DNA of 64,000 nt from an uncultured Bacteroides sp. (GTDB taxonomy: Bacteria > Bacteroidota > Bacteroidia > Bacteroidales > Bacteroidaceae). Shown piece by piece: positions 30,952 through 39,389 of the stretch (the first letter of the stretch is position 1; each line of letters begins with the position of its first letter). The notes under the pieces are model-generated. The model was given only the letters and a program-made list of their open reading frames with translations, was not told the DNA's origin and made no database searches. Where the stretch lies: assembly GCF_905207245.1 (NCBI RefSeq), contig NZ_CAJLKP010000014.1, positions 1-64,000 on the forward strand, in the 5' to 3' direction. Made by a program: the position numbers and the translations under genes.

Positions 30952-31438
30952 CTTCCTCCTTTGTTATTTGTACCGGTACCGGAACGATGACATTGAAGGT
31001 CACTCCGCTGCTCGCTTCATTCTTACCTTTTGAATCTGTGGAATGCCTGATCGGAAAAATGTCCATCAGCGTCCTTGCCGCATTGACTGATACCGCCCGT
31101 AAAGGAGCCGGTGAGAGTTTGATTCCGAACTTGTCCGTATACGAAGCGTCTGCCGTTTCTTCCATCACCGCTTTCAGTGTCTCGGTAATCTGGAGCTTCA
31201 TGGCAATCGTCTCTGTTTCATTGTCCACTTCCTGCACCAGTTCCTTGATGCGTGCCATTACCTGCGGGCGGGCAAACACCTTGTATGCTGCTGCGTACGC
31301 TTTGGGCGATTCATCCTTGAAGACTTCCCGGTAACAGGGAGTGCGCTTTCCGGCGAACTTCATGCCTCCGTTTATGAAAAGCTGGCAAAGCTGTTCTTCC
31401 TGTGCAGTCAGTGGTAGTTTTTTAGTTTCTTTTTCCAT
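30941..31438 (-). CDS. Phage terminase small subunit-like protein
   Basis: This protein has about 165 residues from MEKETKKLPL; an upstream in-frame start at 31492 adds an unlikely leader. The N-terminal helix-turn-helix pattern is LTAQEEQLCQLFINGGMKFAGKR, and the helical middle LKAVMEETADA fits small terminase subunits that recognise phage DNA and regulate TerL. The usual gene pair is split here: terL is 9 kb to the left, beyond the lysis genes and cargo. Alternative: another DNA-binding packaging factor. Confidence 0.65.
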   Translation of the reverse strand: MEKETKKLPLTAQEEQLCQLFINGGMKFAGKRTPCYREVFKDESPKAYAAAYKVFARPQVMARIKELVQEVDNETETIAMKLQITETLKAVMEETADASYTDKFGIKLSPAPLRAVSVNAARTLMDIFPIRHSTDSKGKNEASSGVTFNVIVPVPVQITKEEDET

Positions 31439-31501
31439 TATGTTTCGAGTAAGAAGTCCGGCGCATAAGTCCGGACTTCGGTGCTTTATCAAGGTATAGG
31501 G

Positions 31502-31759
31502 TTATGGCGTTGCTTTAGGTTGAAAGATTGCAGATTTTTTTTGAATTAATTCTTCTATGAGTGTTTCATAAAAGACATTTGCCAAGGCATCTGCACAGCT
31601 TTCCGCATCCGAAAGAGAATTTATCAGCCTCATATTGAATGAGATAGACAAGTCGTACCCCGATATGGTCGCCATCAGTTCGTTACCGTCATAATTCAGC
31701 ACGCCATACAACATTTTTTCCGACGGCTTGAATGAAACCGTCTTTTCTTCCTCTTCCAT
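31502..31759 (-). CDS. Small phage protein of unknown function
   Basis: This 85-residue protein is acidic at the start (MEEEEKTVSF) and then alpha/beta (MLYGVLNYDGNELMATISGY, DALANVFYETLIEELIQKK). I do not recognise it. It lies 3 nt from the exonuclease gene upstream, so it belongs to the replication operon. Confidence 0.55.
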   Translation of the reverse strand: MEEEEKTVSFKPSEKMLYGVLNYDGNELMATISGYDLSISFNMRLINSLSDAESCADALANVFYETLIEELIQKKSAIFQPKATP

Positions 31760-31762
31760 CGC

Positions 31763-32533
31763 TTAGATTTTAAAGTGTAACCGTGTTTTTTCCGCTCTCT
31801 GAAGATTCGCCCCGGTGCCGTTGTCATTCCTTAGCCGGTTGGAGCAAACAATAGCTACATTCAATGTCGCAGTGACATCCGCGCCCGCGTCATGGGCGTC
31901 ATCCAGTTCGATGCCCAATCGCTCTGCAATCAGTTCAAGCTTGTAGGATGCCATTGTCGGGTCGTTCGCAAAGGCAAGCCGTCCCAAATCAATGGTATCA
32001 ATGTATTTAGGCTGAAAGTTCCCGTAGAAATCATAGCTCCCGGCAAAGACCTTCTCAAACTCCTTCATCAGTCCGGCATAGCACATGAGTTGCTGAACGA
32101 AGCCGATATCGAAGGTGATGTTCTGCCCGATAAGTACAGGCTTGGTCTGTCTGCCATTAGTAAGGGTCGCCTTCTTTCCGAAGTCTATGACGTCACGGGC
32201 AATCTCTTTCAAGTCTACACCCTGATTATATAAGGTGTCCATGGTGATTCCTGAATAAGTCAGTGCTTCTGTTTGGTATTCCATCAGCTTGAGCTCTTCC
32301 TGTTCCAGCTCCTGCTTGGTTCGGAGAACCTTACGTTTAGGTGTCCCGCCGATGTCCTGCTTCGGATACGGCTTGAAATATTTCACATAGCTGTCGAATA
32401 TCTCCCACGTGTCGAAACGTACTGCCTGCATAGCCAACTGGGTACAGGCATGTTTCACACAATCCAGCCCGGACGTCTCGAAGTCCAGTCCGACGCCGGT
32501 ATATATCTTAGGTTCATTTTTGGGTGCTGCCAT
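31763..32533 (-). CDS. DEDDh 3'-5' exonuclease (DnaQ-like)
   Basis: This 256-residue proofreading-type exonuclease has motif I in TGVGLDFETSGLD (D, E), motif II in LIGQNITFDIGFVQQLM, and motif III in DDAHDAGADVTATLNV (H, D). An insertion of about 60 residues between motifs I and II carries a Lys/Glu-rich helix. The gene follows the polymerase C-terminal part with a 20-nt overlap, so it probably supplies the epsilon-like proofreading subunit for the phage polymerase III. Confidence 0.87.
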   Translation of the reverse strand: MAAPKNEPKIYTGVGLDFETSGLDCVKHACTQLAMQAVRFDTWEIFDSYVKYFKPYPKQDIGGTPKRKVLRTKQELEQEELKLMEYQTEALTYSGITMDTLYNQGVDLKEIARDVIDFGKKATLTNGRQTKPVLIGQNITFDIGFVQQLMCYAGLMKEFEKVFAGSYDFYGNFQPKYIDTIDLGRLAFANDPTMASYKLELIAERLGIELDDAHDAGADVTATLNVAIVCSNRLRNDNGTGANLQRAEKTRLHFKI

Positions 32534-34568
32534 CTTCTTGGTTTATTTGATTTTCTGATGATTGGTTAAGTGTGAATAATCGGGAAGTCTTGTAGGTATT
32601 CAGGCTGTTGCCTCCGCTGTAGTCATTGTACTTGACGATTGCCGATACGATGACAATCTTACCTTTGATATCCCGGAGTTCCGCCCTGTTCTCCGTGTAG
32701 AAGTCATTCCAGCATACGAGCTTTATCAGGTCGTTGTTTTGCTGGAGATGCAGTTTGCAGAGGTGCTTCCTTTCTCCCGTCTTCTTGTCCTTGTAGGAGA
32801 TTTCTTCCATTTCCGTGACGGTGGCGCAAAGGGCGACCTTCTTTCCTTCGCTTCCGGACAGGAGCGCGTTATGTACGGTAGAATAGGATGCCCGCCCTTT
32901 GAACTGGTGGCGGCAATAGGAGTTATCATATATCCGCTTGTAGTCAATCCGCCCGATGCCACAGACCTCTATCTGCTGCATACTCCAGAAGTAGTGCTGG
33001 TTAATCAGGTGGTCGGGATAGTCACCGGTGGGAATCTTGAATCCCAGTTCCGTAGCCGCCTTATCCAGTATCGAATACCTTTCCACAACGGCACTGATGT
33101 TACTTACCTTATCAAAACAACCGGCGAGAATCAGGTTCTTTACGTGACGGGCATTGACGGGAACCCTGACGGCCTCCTGCTCATTATCCGCATCATCCCA
33201 GTATTCGTACTTTTTCAGCTTGTATTTGAATATACGGTGTATAAAGTTCTCGATTGATTTAAACGGACCGCCTTTGGCGCGCTCGTCAATGATGTATTGC
33301 ACCGCTTTGGTTCCCAGCATTTTTATCTTACCCAGCGACCAGAAGATTTCATTCGTCCGGTAATCCGTGAAGAATTTTTCGGCTGAGGTGTTAATATCGG
33401 GCGGCACCACCTTGGCAGAACTGCATTCTTCCATTTCCGACATGATAAGCGGGAGCTCCTTGTCATCCGCCCATTGCAGGGCGACGGTGTAGAAGGCGGT
33501 CGGGTAGTTGGCTTTCAGCCAGGCACCTACATACGATGTGATGGCATAAGCCGTTGCGTGGGCAAAGTTGAATAAATATTTACAACTAACTTCTATCATA
33601 TCCCAAATCTCCTTCGCATCTTCCCCGGGGCATCCGTTCTTTGCAGCTCCTTCCATGAATTTATTTTTCATGGCGTGTATCTCGTCCGCCTTCTTCTTTG
33701 AGATATATTTTACCAGTTTGATACCCTCTCCAAGGCTGAAACCGCCTACCTCCCGTGCCATTTGGACAAGCTGTTCCTGCCCGACCATTATGCCGTAAGT
33801 CGAGTGCAGCGCATTATAAGTCCCCCACAGATATACGGGAGCCACTTCACCTCTCTTGCAGTCCAGGTACTTTTGCGCCGAACCCGACTCCAATGTGGCG
33901 GGACGATACAAGGCATTGGCGGCAATCAAATCGTTGATGCAGTCCGGTTGCATATCTATCAGGAACTTGGTCATTCCTGCGGAGCTGAACTGGAAAACGT
34001 TCTGGGTGTACCCTTTGGCGAGTATCCGGTAGGTTTTCTCGTCATCCAGTCCACTACGTACAAGCCCTTCAAAAGAGATGCCTGCATTATAGACACGGTT
34101 ACTTTCATCTATGACCGACTGTATTTTAGCAAGTTCCTTGATGCCCAGGCAGTCATTCTTCAATAGTCCTGTTTCGTCAATAGAGTATCCGTCCAGCTCC
34201 GATACCAGAATATCGTCCACCTTCTTGATAGGCGTATAATCGAAGCACTCCATCTCTTCACCGTCTTTCGATTCAGGAGTGACAATGATCGCCGACGCAT
34301 GGACGGAAGCCGAACGCGGTTGCCCCATCAGTCCCCGTATATCCTCTATCACCTGCGGGTAATCCTGCACGAACTTGTTCACTTTCTTATTGGTTGCCGC
34401 TAACTTGAACAGGTCCGTCCAACTCATGTTGTCATCCTCGAAAATGGCGGTAATGTAATTCACATAACTGACAGGGACTTTATATACCCTGCATACGTCT
34501 TTTATTGCAGCTTTCAGTTTCATCGTTGAAAAAGTTCCGGCGGAGAAAACGCGCTGTTTTCCTGCCAT
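32514..34568 (-). CDS. DNA polymerase III alpha, C-terminal piece (split gene)
   Basis: This piece matches bacterial PolIII alpha after the first catalytic motif. It has FSAGTFSTMKLKAAIKDV, the second palm region, and fingers residues in QFSSAGMTKFL and SEGIKLVKYISKKK-like blocks (LGEGIKLVKYI). The third catalytic Asp region, the helix-hairpin-helix region (KMLGTKAVQYII) and an OB-fold domain near the end (VALCATVTEMEEISYKDKK) follow. The first ATG (34568) lies after the DIDTDF motif that holds two catalytic Asp residues. That motif is encoded in the same frame at about 34620-34640 but without a start codon, since an upstream start is in another frame. The gene is therefore either broken or expressed by recoding or a non-AUG start. 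Confidence 0.88.
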   Translation of the reverse strand: MAGKQRVFSAGTFSTMKLKAAIKDVCRVYKVPVSYVNYITAIFEDDNMSWTDLFKLAATNKKVNKFVQDYPQVIEDIRGLMGQPRSASVHASAIIVTPESKDGEEMECFDYTPIKKVDDILVSELDGYSIDETGLLKNDCLGIKELAKIQSVIDESNRVYNAGISFEGLVRSGLDDEKTYRILAKGYTQNVFQFSSAGMTKFLIDMQPDCINDLIAANALYRPATLESGSAQKYLDCKRGEVAPVYLWGTYNALHSTYGIMVGQEQLVQMAREVGGFSLGEGIKLVKYISKKKADEIHAMKNKFMEGAAKNGCPGEDAKEIWDMIEVSCKYLFNFAHATAYAITSYVGAWLKANYPTAFYTVALQWADDKELPLIMSEMEECSSAKVVPPDINTSAEKFFTDYRTNEIFWSLGKIKMLGTKAVQYIIDERAKGGPFKSIENFIHRIFKYKLKKYEYWDDADNEQEAVRVPVNARHVKNLILAGCFDKVSNISAVVERYSILDKAATELGFKIPTGDYPDHLINQHYFWSMQQIEVCGIGRIDYKRIYDNSYCRHQFKGRASYSTVHNALLSGSEGKKVALCATVTEMEEISYKDKKTGERKHLCKLHLQQNNDLIKLVCWNDFYTENRAELRDIKGKIVIVSAIVKYNDYSGGNSLNTYKTSRLFTLNQSSENQINQEDGSTQK

Positions 34569-34642
34569 GTTATAACGGCGCTCTAAATATTCCTTTACTT
34601 CCTGGCGCCTGTTTGAAGCAAAGTCAGTATCAATGTCCGACC

Positions 34643-34750
34643 TTACGGCAGGGACCCGCCGGGTCCCTGCACATATCCTTTCCCAACAAAACAGTCGATT
34701 ACCTGAACCGCTGTTTCTGATTCTAATTGATTGATAGATTCGATTTTCAT
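34643..34750 (-). CDS. 35-codon frame resembling a split-intein C-terminal fragment
   Basis: The frame opens at an ATG 10 nt after the BRO gene stop: MKIESINQLESETAVQVID, then CFVGKGYV, ending GPGGSLP with TAA at 34645-34643. The pattern KI..I..LE....V.VID is like the C-terminal half of gp41-1-type split inteins, which are about 37 residues and end HN before a Ser. Here the frame enters a hairpin and stops, two frames away from the polymerase residues SDIDTDF that begin at 34640. A frameshift in this short stretch would join the two. The match is by eye and short. Confidence 0.4.
   Translation of the reverse strand: MKIESINQLESETAVQVIDCFVGKGYVQGPGGSLP
34648..34670. repeat. Very strong hairpin at the polymerase break point
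   Basis: GCAGGGACCC / GGGTCCCTGC (34648-34657 / 34661-34670) is a perfect 10-bp GC-rich stem with a 3-nt loop and no T-tract. It lies between the intein-like frame and the DIDTDF codons and could be a small palindromic insertion that broke the frame, or a recoding signal. Confidence 0.75.
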
Positions 34751-34759
34751 AGTTGCTGA

Positions 34760-35275
34760 TTATTGAATGTCCGGTACATTGTTACTCATGGGTTTTGCTT
34801 GTGATTCCTTGCGGTCCGTCCCGCATCCGGCACTTTCCCTTACCTGTTGCAGCTTGTGGAGCTGGTTCAGCATCATGGTGACGGTTTCGGGGTTTGCCAG
34901 CATTTCTTTAAGTTTCTGTGGCGTGAAAGAGACTCCATGTTTGCGCATGGATTTGAGTTCCGCCTTGACTGCCTTTTTCAACTGTTTGGCTATCGGCTTT
35001 CTGCTCTGCATCAGCAATTCATACAAGCCGCTCTCCGTCAGCATCCAAACATTACGATTCTGACCGGATACGAATAATGTTCGTATTAGCTTTTCATCCT
35101 CATCCACGCATTGCAGCATATCTGACACCCTGTAAGCGCCTTTGCCGTTCTTTGAATAATCTATCCACTGCGCCACATCTTTCGCCAGGAACAACGGATT
35201 TTCAAAGCTCCCGTACACATTTACCATTCTGCCGAGAACCTCTTGTTTCTCTACGATCTGAATTTCTGTATTCAT
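34760..35275 (-). CDS. BRO-N domain protein between the two polymerase pieces
   Basis: This protein has about 171 residues from MNTEIQIVEKQEV (35275). The BRO-N domain reads YGSFENPLFLAKDVAQWIDY, RVSDMLQCVDEDEKLIRTLF and WMLTESGLYELLMQSRKPIA. The C-terminal helical tail (LKEMLANPETVTMMLNQL) lacks a KilAC domain. BRO-N proteins bind DNA and often act as antirepressors. The position exactly between two halves of an essential gene, flanked by intein-like fragments, recalls the fractured phage genes in which a homing-type gene sits between split-intein halves. It lies 8 nt after the N-terminal polymerase piece. Confidence 0.85.
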   Translation of the reverse strand: MNTEIQIVEKQEVLGRMVNVYGSFENPLFLAKDVAQWIDYSKNGKGAYRVSDMLQCVDEDEKLIRTLFVSGQNRNVWMLTESGLYELLMQSRKPIAKQLKKAVKAELKSMRKHGVSFTPQKLKEMLANPETVTMMLNQLHKLQQVRESAGCGTDRKESQAKPMSNNVPDIQ

Positions 35276-35282
35276 AGTATTA

Positions 35283-35486
35283 TTAATTAATGGTCCACAA
35301 TAAGTCCCTGTTATCAAAGATGATGTCATCGCCCAGCTTCAACTCGTCGGCATAGACCATCATGCTGCGTCCTTCCCGCATCACCCGGAACTTGGCGTCC
35401 TTGTCAAAGACATACTCTTTGCCATTGGCTAAGGTGACATGCACGATCTTTGTGGATTCCAGCCCGCCAACAATGATCGTCACCTC
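35283..35486 (-). other. Intein-like (Hint-type) tail on the polymerase N-terminal piece
   Basis: These are the last 67 codons of the polymerase N-terminal piece, after ...PERAGLYPD. They contain VHVTLANGKEYVF, DKDAKFRV, then VYADELKLGDDIIF. This is the order of the second half of a split-intein N fragment (V.LEDGKEI...., H.F, ..LK.G). The first intein block with Cys1 is absent and the usual TxxH is DKDA. It is best read as a truncated, probably inactive intein remnant, inferred from motif pattern. Confidence 0.5.
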
Positions 35487-36986
35487 ATCCGGATAAAGCC
35501 CCGCACGTTCGGGCAGCAGGAAACGCTCGAAAATCAAATCGTACTTAATCGGGTCAATGAGTGTGATACCCAGCAGGTAGAGTACCAGTGAACCGCCCGC
35601 CGAGCCACGGCCGCAGCCCACAAGAATACCGTTCTCCCGTGCCCAGTTCACCGTATCATACTGATTCAGGATATAATCCACATTATTGGTGGATTCAAGG
35701 ATATACACTTCGTAGTCCAGCCGTTTGCGATACTCATCTTCCTGTCCGGCGGGAACCAGCTTCCTGAATCCTTCCTCCAGCAACTCAAGAAACATCCGGT
35801 GTCTGTTACCGTACCTCTGTTTTTCCTTGTCAGTCATATCATACTGCGGCATGAAGTTCCTGTCCGTCTCATAACGGGCAACCACCCCCTCGGCAATTCC
35901 TACCGTATGGGCGCACATCCCCCTGAACAGGCTGTCCAGTTCCCACTTATCTCCGTCAAAGAGAGAAGTAAACAGTGCGTAGTGTTCGTCTATATCCTTG
36001 AAATACTGGTCGTCACTTTGCCGGTGGGCCGCCCCGGTAGCTATCTTATTGAGGATAATCTTGTTGCGTGCATCGTCCTTGTCCAGATAATACGTGTCAC
36101 AAAGCAGAATGGGCTCGATCTGAAATGAGCCGGTCTGTACGTCATAGAAATTATCAAAAAAGAACTTGGTAGCTTTCAGGACTTCCACGTCGATACGTTC
36201 AGCCTTGTATTCGCTCAAATCCACCTGATAAAACACTTTTTCAAATGCAATCCCCATCGCTCCCAGGATATGCGGGCTCTTCTTCATCCAGTAGGAAGCA
36301 AGTTTTCCCAGTACCAATACATTACCTTCCCCGTGCGTGAGCAGTCCCTGAAGCGATAGTGTCCGGCTATCCGAATCCACCATGATTTCCTTCTGTATTC
36401 TGAGTAGGTTCCTCATTCCCCGCTGTGTCTGCGCATAAACTTTCATCTCCACCTTTTCCCCATCGTATTCCATTTCCAGCGTATATCCGAATACATGCTT
36501 CATTTCCTGTGCCGCACATTCCTTCTGTAGATTGAGCGTGGCCGCCATTGTATTTTTGTCGCAGATACCCAGTGCCGTATGCCCCAGATACTTTGCCTTC
36601 CGTACCCAGTCGGCAATGCTTCCGCTGCCGTTGAGCAACTCAAAAGGTGTATGCACGCCCAGGTTCACGAAAGGTACCTGCATTTTACAAGGCTGCCGTA
36701 CCCCCGCATACTTGAGGATATTAAACCGGAACCCTTCGGTCAGGTTATAATAATACCAGTTGTCCCCGAACGGGAACGCCACATGGAATATCCCCTCGGC
36801 AACCAGTACCTCCGGGCTCTCCATCAGGTTGAACCGGATGTCTTCACCGGTCACCCGGAACACCGATCTCACCTCCGTCAGGTCAGCTACATAGAGCTTT
36901 CCCAACCCTTCCATCTCCACTACTTCATTGTCTATCTGTCGATACTTGATTTTGTTGGCTTCCAGCCATTTGATTAGTTCTTTCAT
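35283..36986 (-). CDS. DNA polymerase III alpha, N-terminal piece (split gene)
   Basis: This 567-residue piece has a unique N-terminal domain (1-100), then the PHP domain (FVNLGVHTPFELLNGSGSI, ADWVRKAKYLGHTALGICD, VFGYTLEMEYDGEKV), and the start of the polymerase palm (NVDYILNQYDTVNWA, VGCGRGSAGGSLVLYLLGI, YDLIFERFLLPERAG). Normal family members continue directly with PDIDTDF, the catalytic Asp pair. Here the reading continues into an unrelated intein-like tail and stops. The gene is the downstream neighbour of primase (4-nt overlap). Together with 32514-34568 it makes one full-length PolIII alpha cut in two. Confidence 0.9.
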   Translation of the reverse strand: MKELIKWLEANKIKYRQIDNEVVEMEGLGKLYVADLTEVRSVFRVTGEDIRFNLMESPEVLVAEGIFHVAFPFGDNWYYYNLTEGFRFNILKYAGVRQPCKMQVPFVNLGVHTPFELLNGSGSIADWVRKAKYLGHTALGICDKNTMAATLNLQKECAAQEMKHVFGYTLEMEYDGEKVEMKVYAQTQRGMRNLLRIQKEIMVDSDSRTLSLQGLLTHGEGNVLVLGKLASYWMKKSPHILGAMGIAFEKVFYQVDLSEYKAERIDVEVLKATKFFFDNFYDVQTGSFQIEPILLCDTYYLDKDDARNKIILNKIATGAAHRQSDDQYFKDIDEHYALFTSLFDGDKWELDSLFRGMCAHTVGIAEGVVARYETDRNFMPQYDMTDKEKQRYGNRHRMFLELLEEGFRKLVPAGQEDEYRKRLDYEVYILESTNNVDYILNQYDTVNWARENGILVGCGRGSAGGSLVLYLLGITLIDPIKYDLIFERFLLPERAGLYPDEVTIIVGGLESTKIVHVTLANGKEYVFDKDAKFRVMREGRSMMVYADELKLGDDIIFDNRDLLWTIN

Positions 36987-38023
36987 TTTAATTCCTGAAC
37001 TTTTAAAAGTCGGTACTCGGCGGGAGTCCTCAACCGGTAAGAGAATATGCCGTATATCTCTTCAATCCCGAGGTCTTCCCAATCTTTTCCTGCATCCGGT
37101 ATGTCGGCAATAAATACCCGGAAGTAAGCGTTCAATTCACCGGCTGTCTTCTTTATGGCTTCAACAGCGTCTCCATCGTATCCAAGTATTACGGTCTTAA
37201 CTCCTTTGCATTGCAGCTTGTAAATCTGCGTGCGGGATATCTTCTTTCCGAAGGTGGCGACCGCGGTCACATGCTCATTGTCATAGATTTCCAGTTTTCT
37301 TGTTAATGCTATCACGTCGAATATCCCCTCCGTGATAATTACCGTATCCGTAACGCCTTCAATTACCGCATCATAGTTGTATAATAGCTTTACAAAGTCG
37401 TTCTCCGTCGAGTTCCTGAAGCGCAGTATCCGGTATCCGCCCTTGCACCTTACCCGGCTGTTATGCCTGTCTATCTCGTCCTTGTTCCAGGTGTGGCGTG
37501 AGACGTATCCCACCACGTCGCCCTCGTCAATAATGGGAAAGACGACATAATCATCGTAGCGGAAATTCAGCCCCCTTGTCGTTCCCACCGGAAAATACTC
37601 GTAGTCATCGAAGGTGAATCCACGGGATTTCAGGTAAGGGTGGGCAAAGCATCTCCGGTAAAAGTCCGGCAGTTCCACCACACCCAGCGCGTCGTCTATC
37701 TCTTCACCTTCTTCCAGCGGGAACAGCAGGTTCGTATCCAGCCGGGCGTCAATGTCAGCCGTTGGAGCCACCATCAAATCCGGCCTGCCTATAAAGTCCA
37801 GCAATGCCTCCAGCGTGTAGGTCGAGCATCCGCAACTGAAACAGTGCGACATGAACGGCTTCTTCCGCTGTGTCTCTTTCCCTACATAGACGCCATACTT
37901 TCCTTCTTTCCCGCAACGGGGACACCGGGCAATCAGGTTCTTTCCCGCACCGTCCGCCTTTGCATCCAGTTCTTTGGTAATCTCCCGGATGAGAAACTCC
38001 CTATCGTTTGAGGACAGTACCAT
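36983..38023 (-). CDS. DnaG-type DNA primase
   Basis: This 346-residue phage primase has a zinc-binding N-terminus (CPRCGKEGKYGVY, then HCFSCGCSTYTLEALLDF). The RNA-polymerase core follows, then the Toprim domain with VIITEGIFDVIALTRKL (catalytic Glu, near 230) and VILGYDGDAVEAIKK (DxD-like). It lacks the C-terminal helicase-binding domain of cellular DnaG and is about half its length. It overlaps the polymerase piece by 4 nt and is followed upstream by DnaB helicase, so the three genes form a replication cassette. Confidence 0.9.
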   Translation of the reverse strand: MVLSSNDREFLIREITKELDAKADGAGKNLIARCPRCGKEGKYGVYVGKETQRKKPFMSHCFSCGCSTYTLEALLDFIGRPDLMVAPTADIDARLDTNLLFPLEEGEEIDDALGVVELPDFYRRCFAHPYLKSRGFTFDDYEYFPVGTTRGLNFRYDDYVVFPIIDEGDVVGYVSRHTWNKDEIDRHNSRVRCKGGYRILRFRNSTENDFVKLLYNYDAVIEGVTDTVIITEGIFDVIALTRKLEIYDNEHVTAVATFGKKISRTQIYKLQCKGVKTVILGYDGDAVEAIKKTAGELNAYFRVFIADIPDAGKDWEDLGIEEIYGIFSYRLRTPAEYRLLKVQELK

Positions 38024-38030
38024 ATTCGTT

Positions 38031-39389
38031 TTACCTTTTCAAGTTCATACTCCGCCGCGCGTCATAGAATACCTCGTTGTCATAGTCAGTGGCTATCTTC
38101 ACCGTTTCCCCCTTCTTGAAGAACCGGGCTTTGGCGACATGCAGGCGCATCACGTTCTCTTTTCTTTCCGCCGAGGACTGGTTCATGGAGATCAGATGCG
38201 TACAGGGGCGTGCGAGTCCTTTACTTTCCGAGCAATTATACTCTGTGAGCACGTTTTTCTCGTCATTCAGCCAGTCCCTGTTCTCAATCGTCGCCTGGTA
38301 CGTTACTACCATCCAGACCTTTTCGTCCGCCGCCAGGTCCTTGAGGTCGTTTGCCACGGCGATGCGTTTGCTCCGTTCGTGGTCTTCGCCCCAGTTTCTC
38401 CGGCTGGCATCCGTCAGCAAGTCCATCGAGTCAATAATCACAATGTCCGGTGAGCGGGCATTGAGCTTCCTGTATTCGGCTATCCCGTTCTTGATATCCA
38501 GCGTGGAGATTCTACTATTGAACCGTGGGAAGGAACGGACGGTGATGCTGCCCTTATAAGCCGCCACCTGCTGCTCGAAGTGTTTCATCTCCGTATCCGA
38601 TATCCTGCCGCGTTCATAGTAGAAAGCGTTCTTGCTGATAAGCCCTCCCGAGTACGCGTCCAGCGCCTCTTCCTCGCTGCCTTCCAGTTGGAAGTGAAGC
38701 ACATGCAAGCCGTCGTCAATGTTGGCACGAATGCCTATATGCTTGGCAAGATGCGACTTGCCCACGCCGGTGCTGGCAAGGAAGCAGGTCAGTTGCCCCC
38801 GCAGGTTCCTGCCGCTGTTCATCACATCCAGATCCGGAATATAGAAACGGGTAACGGGAGCCAGCGGGGAGTTCCGGTTGTCAATGTCCTTCTGCCGGTT
38901 CTGGTAGAAACGCTGTGTAAATGTCTCCGCCACGTTCACAAAGGCGGTGGCCTTGAGAGTAAAACCCGACAACCACTCCGCGTACTCTTTCAGCTTTCCC
39001 TCTGCCTCCGGCTGCCTGTTCAGGTTGTACAGCTTGCCTACTTCCGAGTAGGTCATCTGCAAGCGTACCCCCTTGATATAGGCTTCCAGCATATCCAGCA
39101 GCACTTCCGAGTTCTTCTCACCCTCGCTTTCCTGAAAGGTATTCACCAGTTCCATCGTATCGTAGTCGCCGTTGAATAATTGGCTGAGCACCGCATACGA
39201 TGGCGGTTCCTTATAGTTCCGGTAATGGGTGGAAATGGCCAGGAGTATTTTCTGGAACGCCCTGTCCGGCAGGTATTCCTTTTTCACGTGCCTTGCCACC
39301 ACCCCGCAGATCATCTCTGAGTGCAGGGCGGTGGCGAACAGCTCGTAAAGGAACTCCACGGACATCGGGTTCATTCCGTCCTTTATCAT
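38031..39389 (-). CDS. Replicative DNA helicase (DnaB-like)
   Basis: This 452-residue protein is a hexameric 5'-3' helicase. The N-terminal helical domain is followed by a RecA-like domain. Walker A is CFLASTGVGKSHLAKHIG (near residue 206), and the catalytic Glu region is VLHFQLEGSEEEALDAY. Walker B is PDIVIIDSMDLL, and the H4-type sensor is WMVVTYQ. The Arg finger lies in the C-terminal AKARFFKKGE. Its gene overlaps the preceding gene by 4 nt and is placed with primase and polymerase. Confidence 0.92.
   Translation of the reverse strand: MIKDGMNPMSVEFLYELFATALHSEMICGVVARHVKKEYLPDRAFQKILLAISTHYRNYKEPPSYAVLSQLFNGDYDTMELVNTFQESEGEKNSEVLLDMLEAYIKGVRLQMTYSEVGKLYNLNRQPEAEGKLKEYAEWLSGFTLKATAFVNVAETFTQRFYQNRQKDIDNRNSPLAPVTRFYIPDLDVMNSGRNLRGQLTCFLASTGVGKSHLAKHIGIRANIDDGLHVLHFQLEGSEEEALDAYSGGLISKNAFYYERGRISDTEMKHFEQQVAAYKGSITVRSFPRFNSRISTLDIKNGIAEYRKLNARSPDIVIIDSMDLLTDASRRNWGEDHERSKRIAVANDLKDLAADEKVWMVVTYQATIENRDWLNDEKNVLTEYNCSESKGLARPCTHLISMNQSSAERKENVMRLHVAKARFFKKGETVKIATDYDNEVFYDARRSMNLKR

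Noticed and set aside
32514..36986. Two independent polymerases instead of one split gene
   Set aside because: The pieces are complementary and non-overlapping parts of one PolIII alpha, joined exactly at the PDIDTDF motif.
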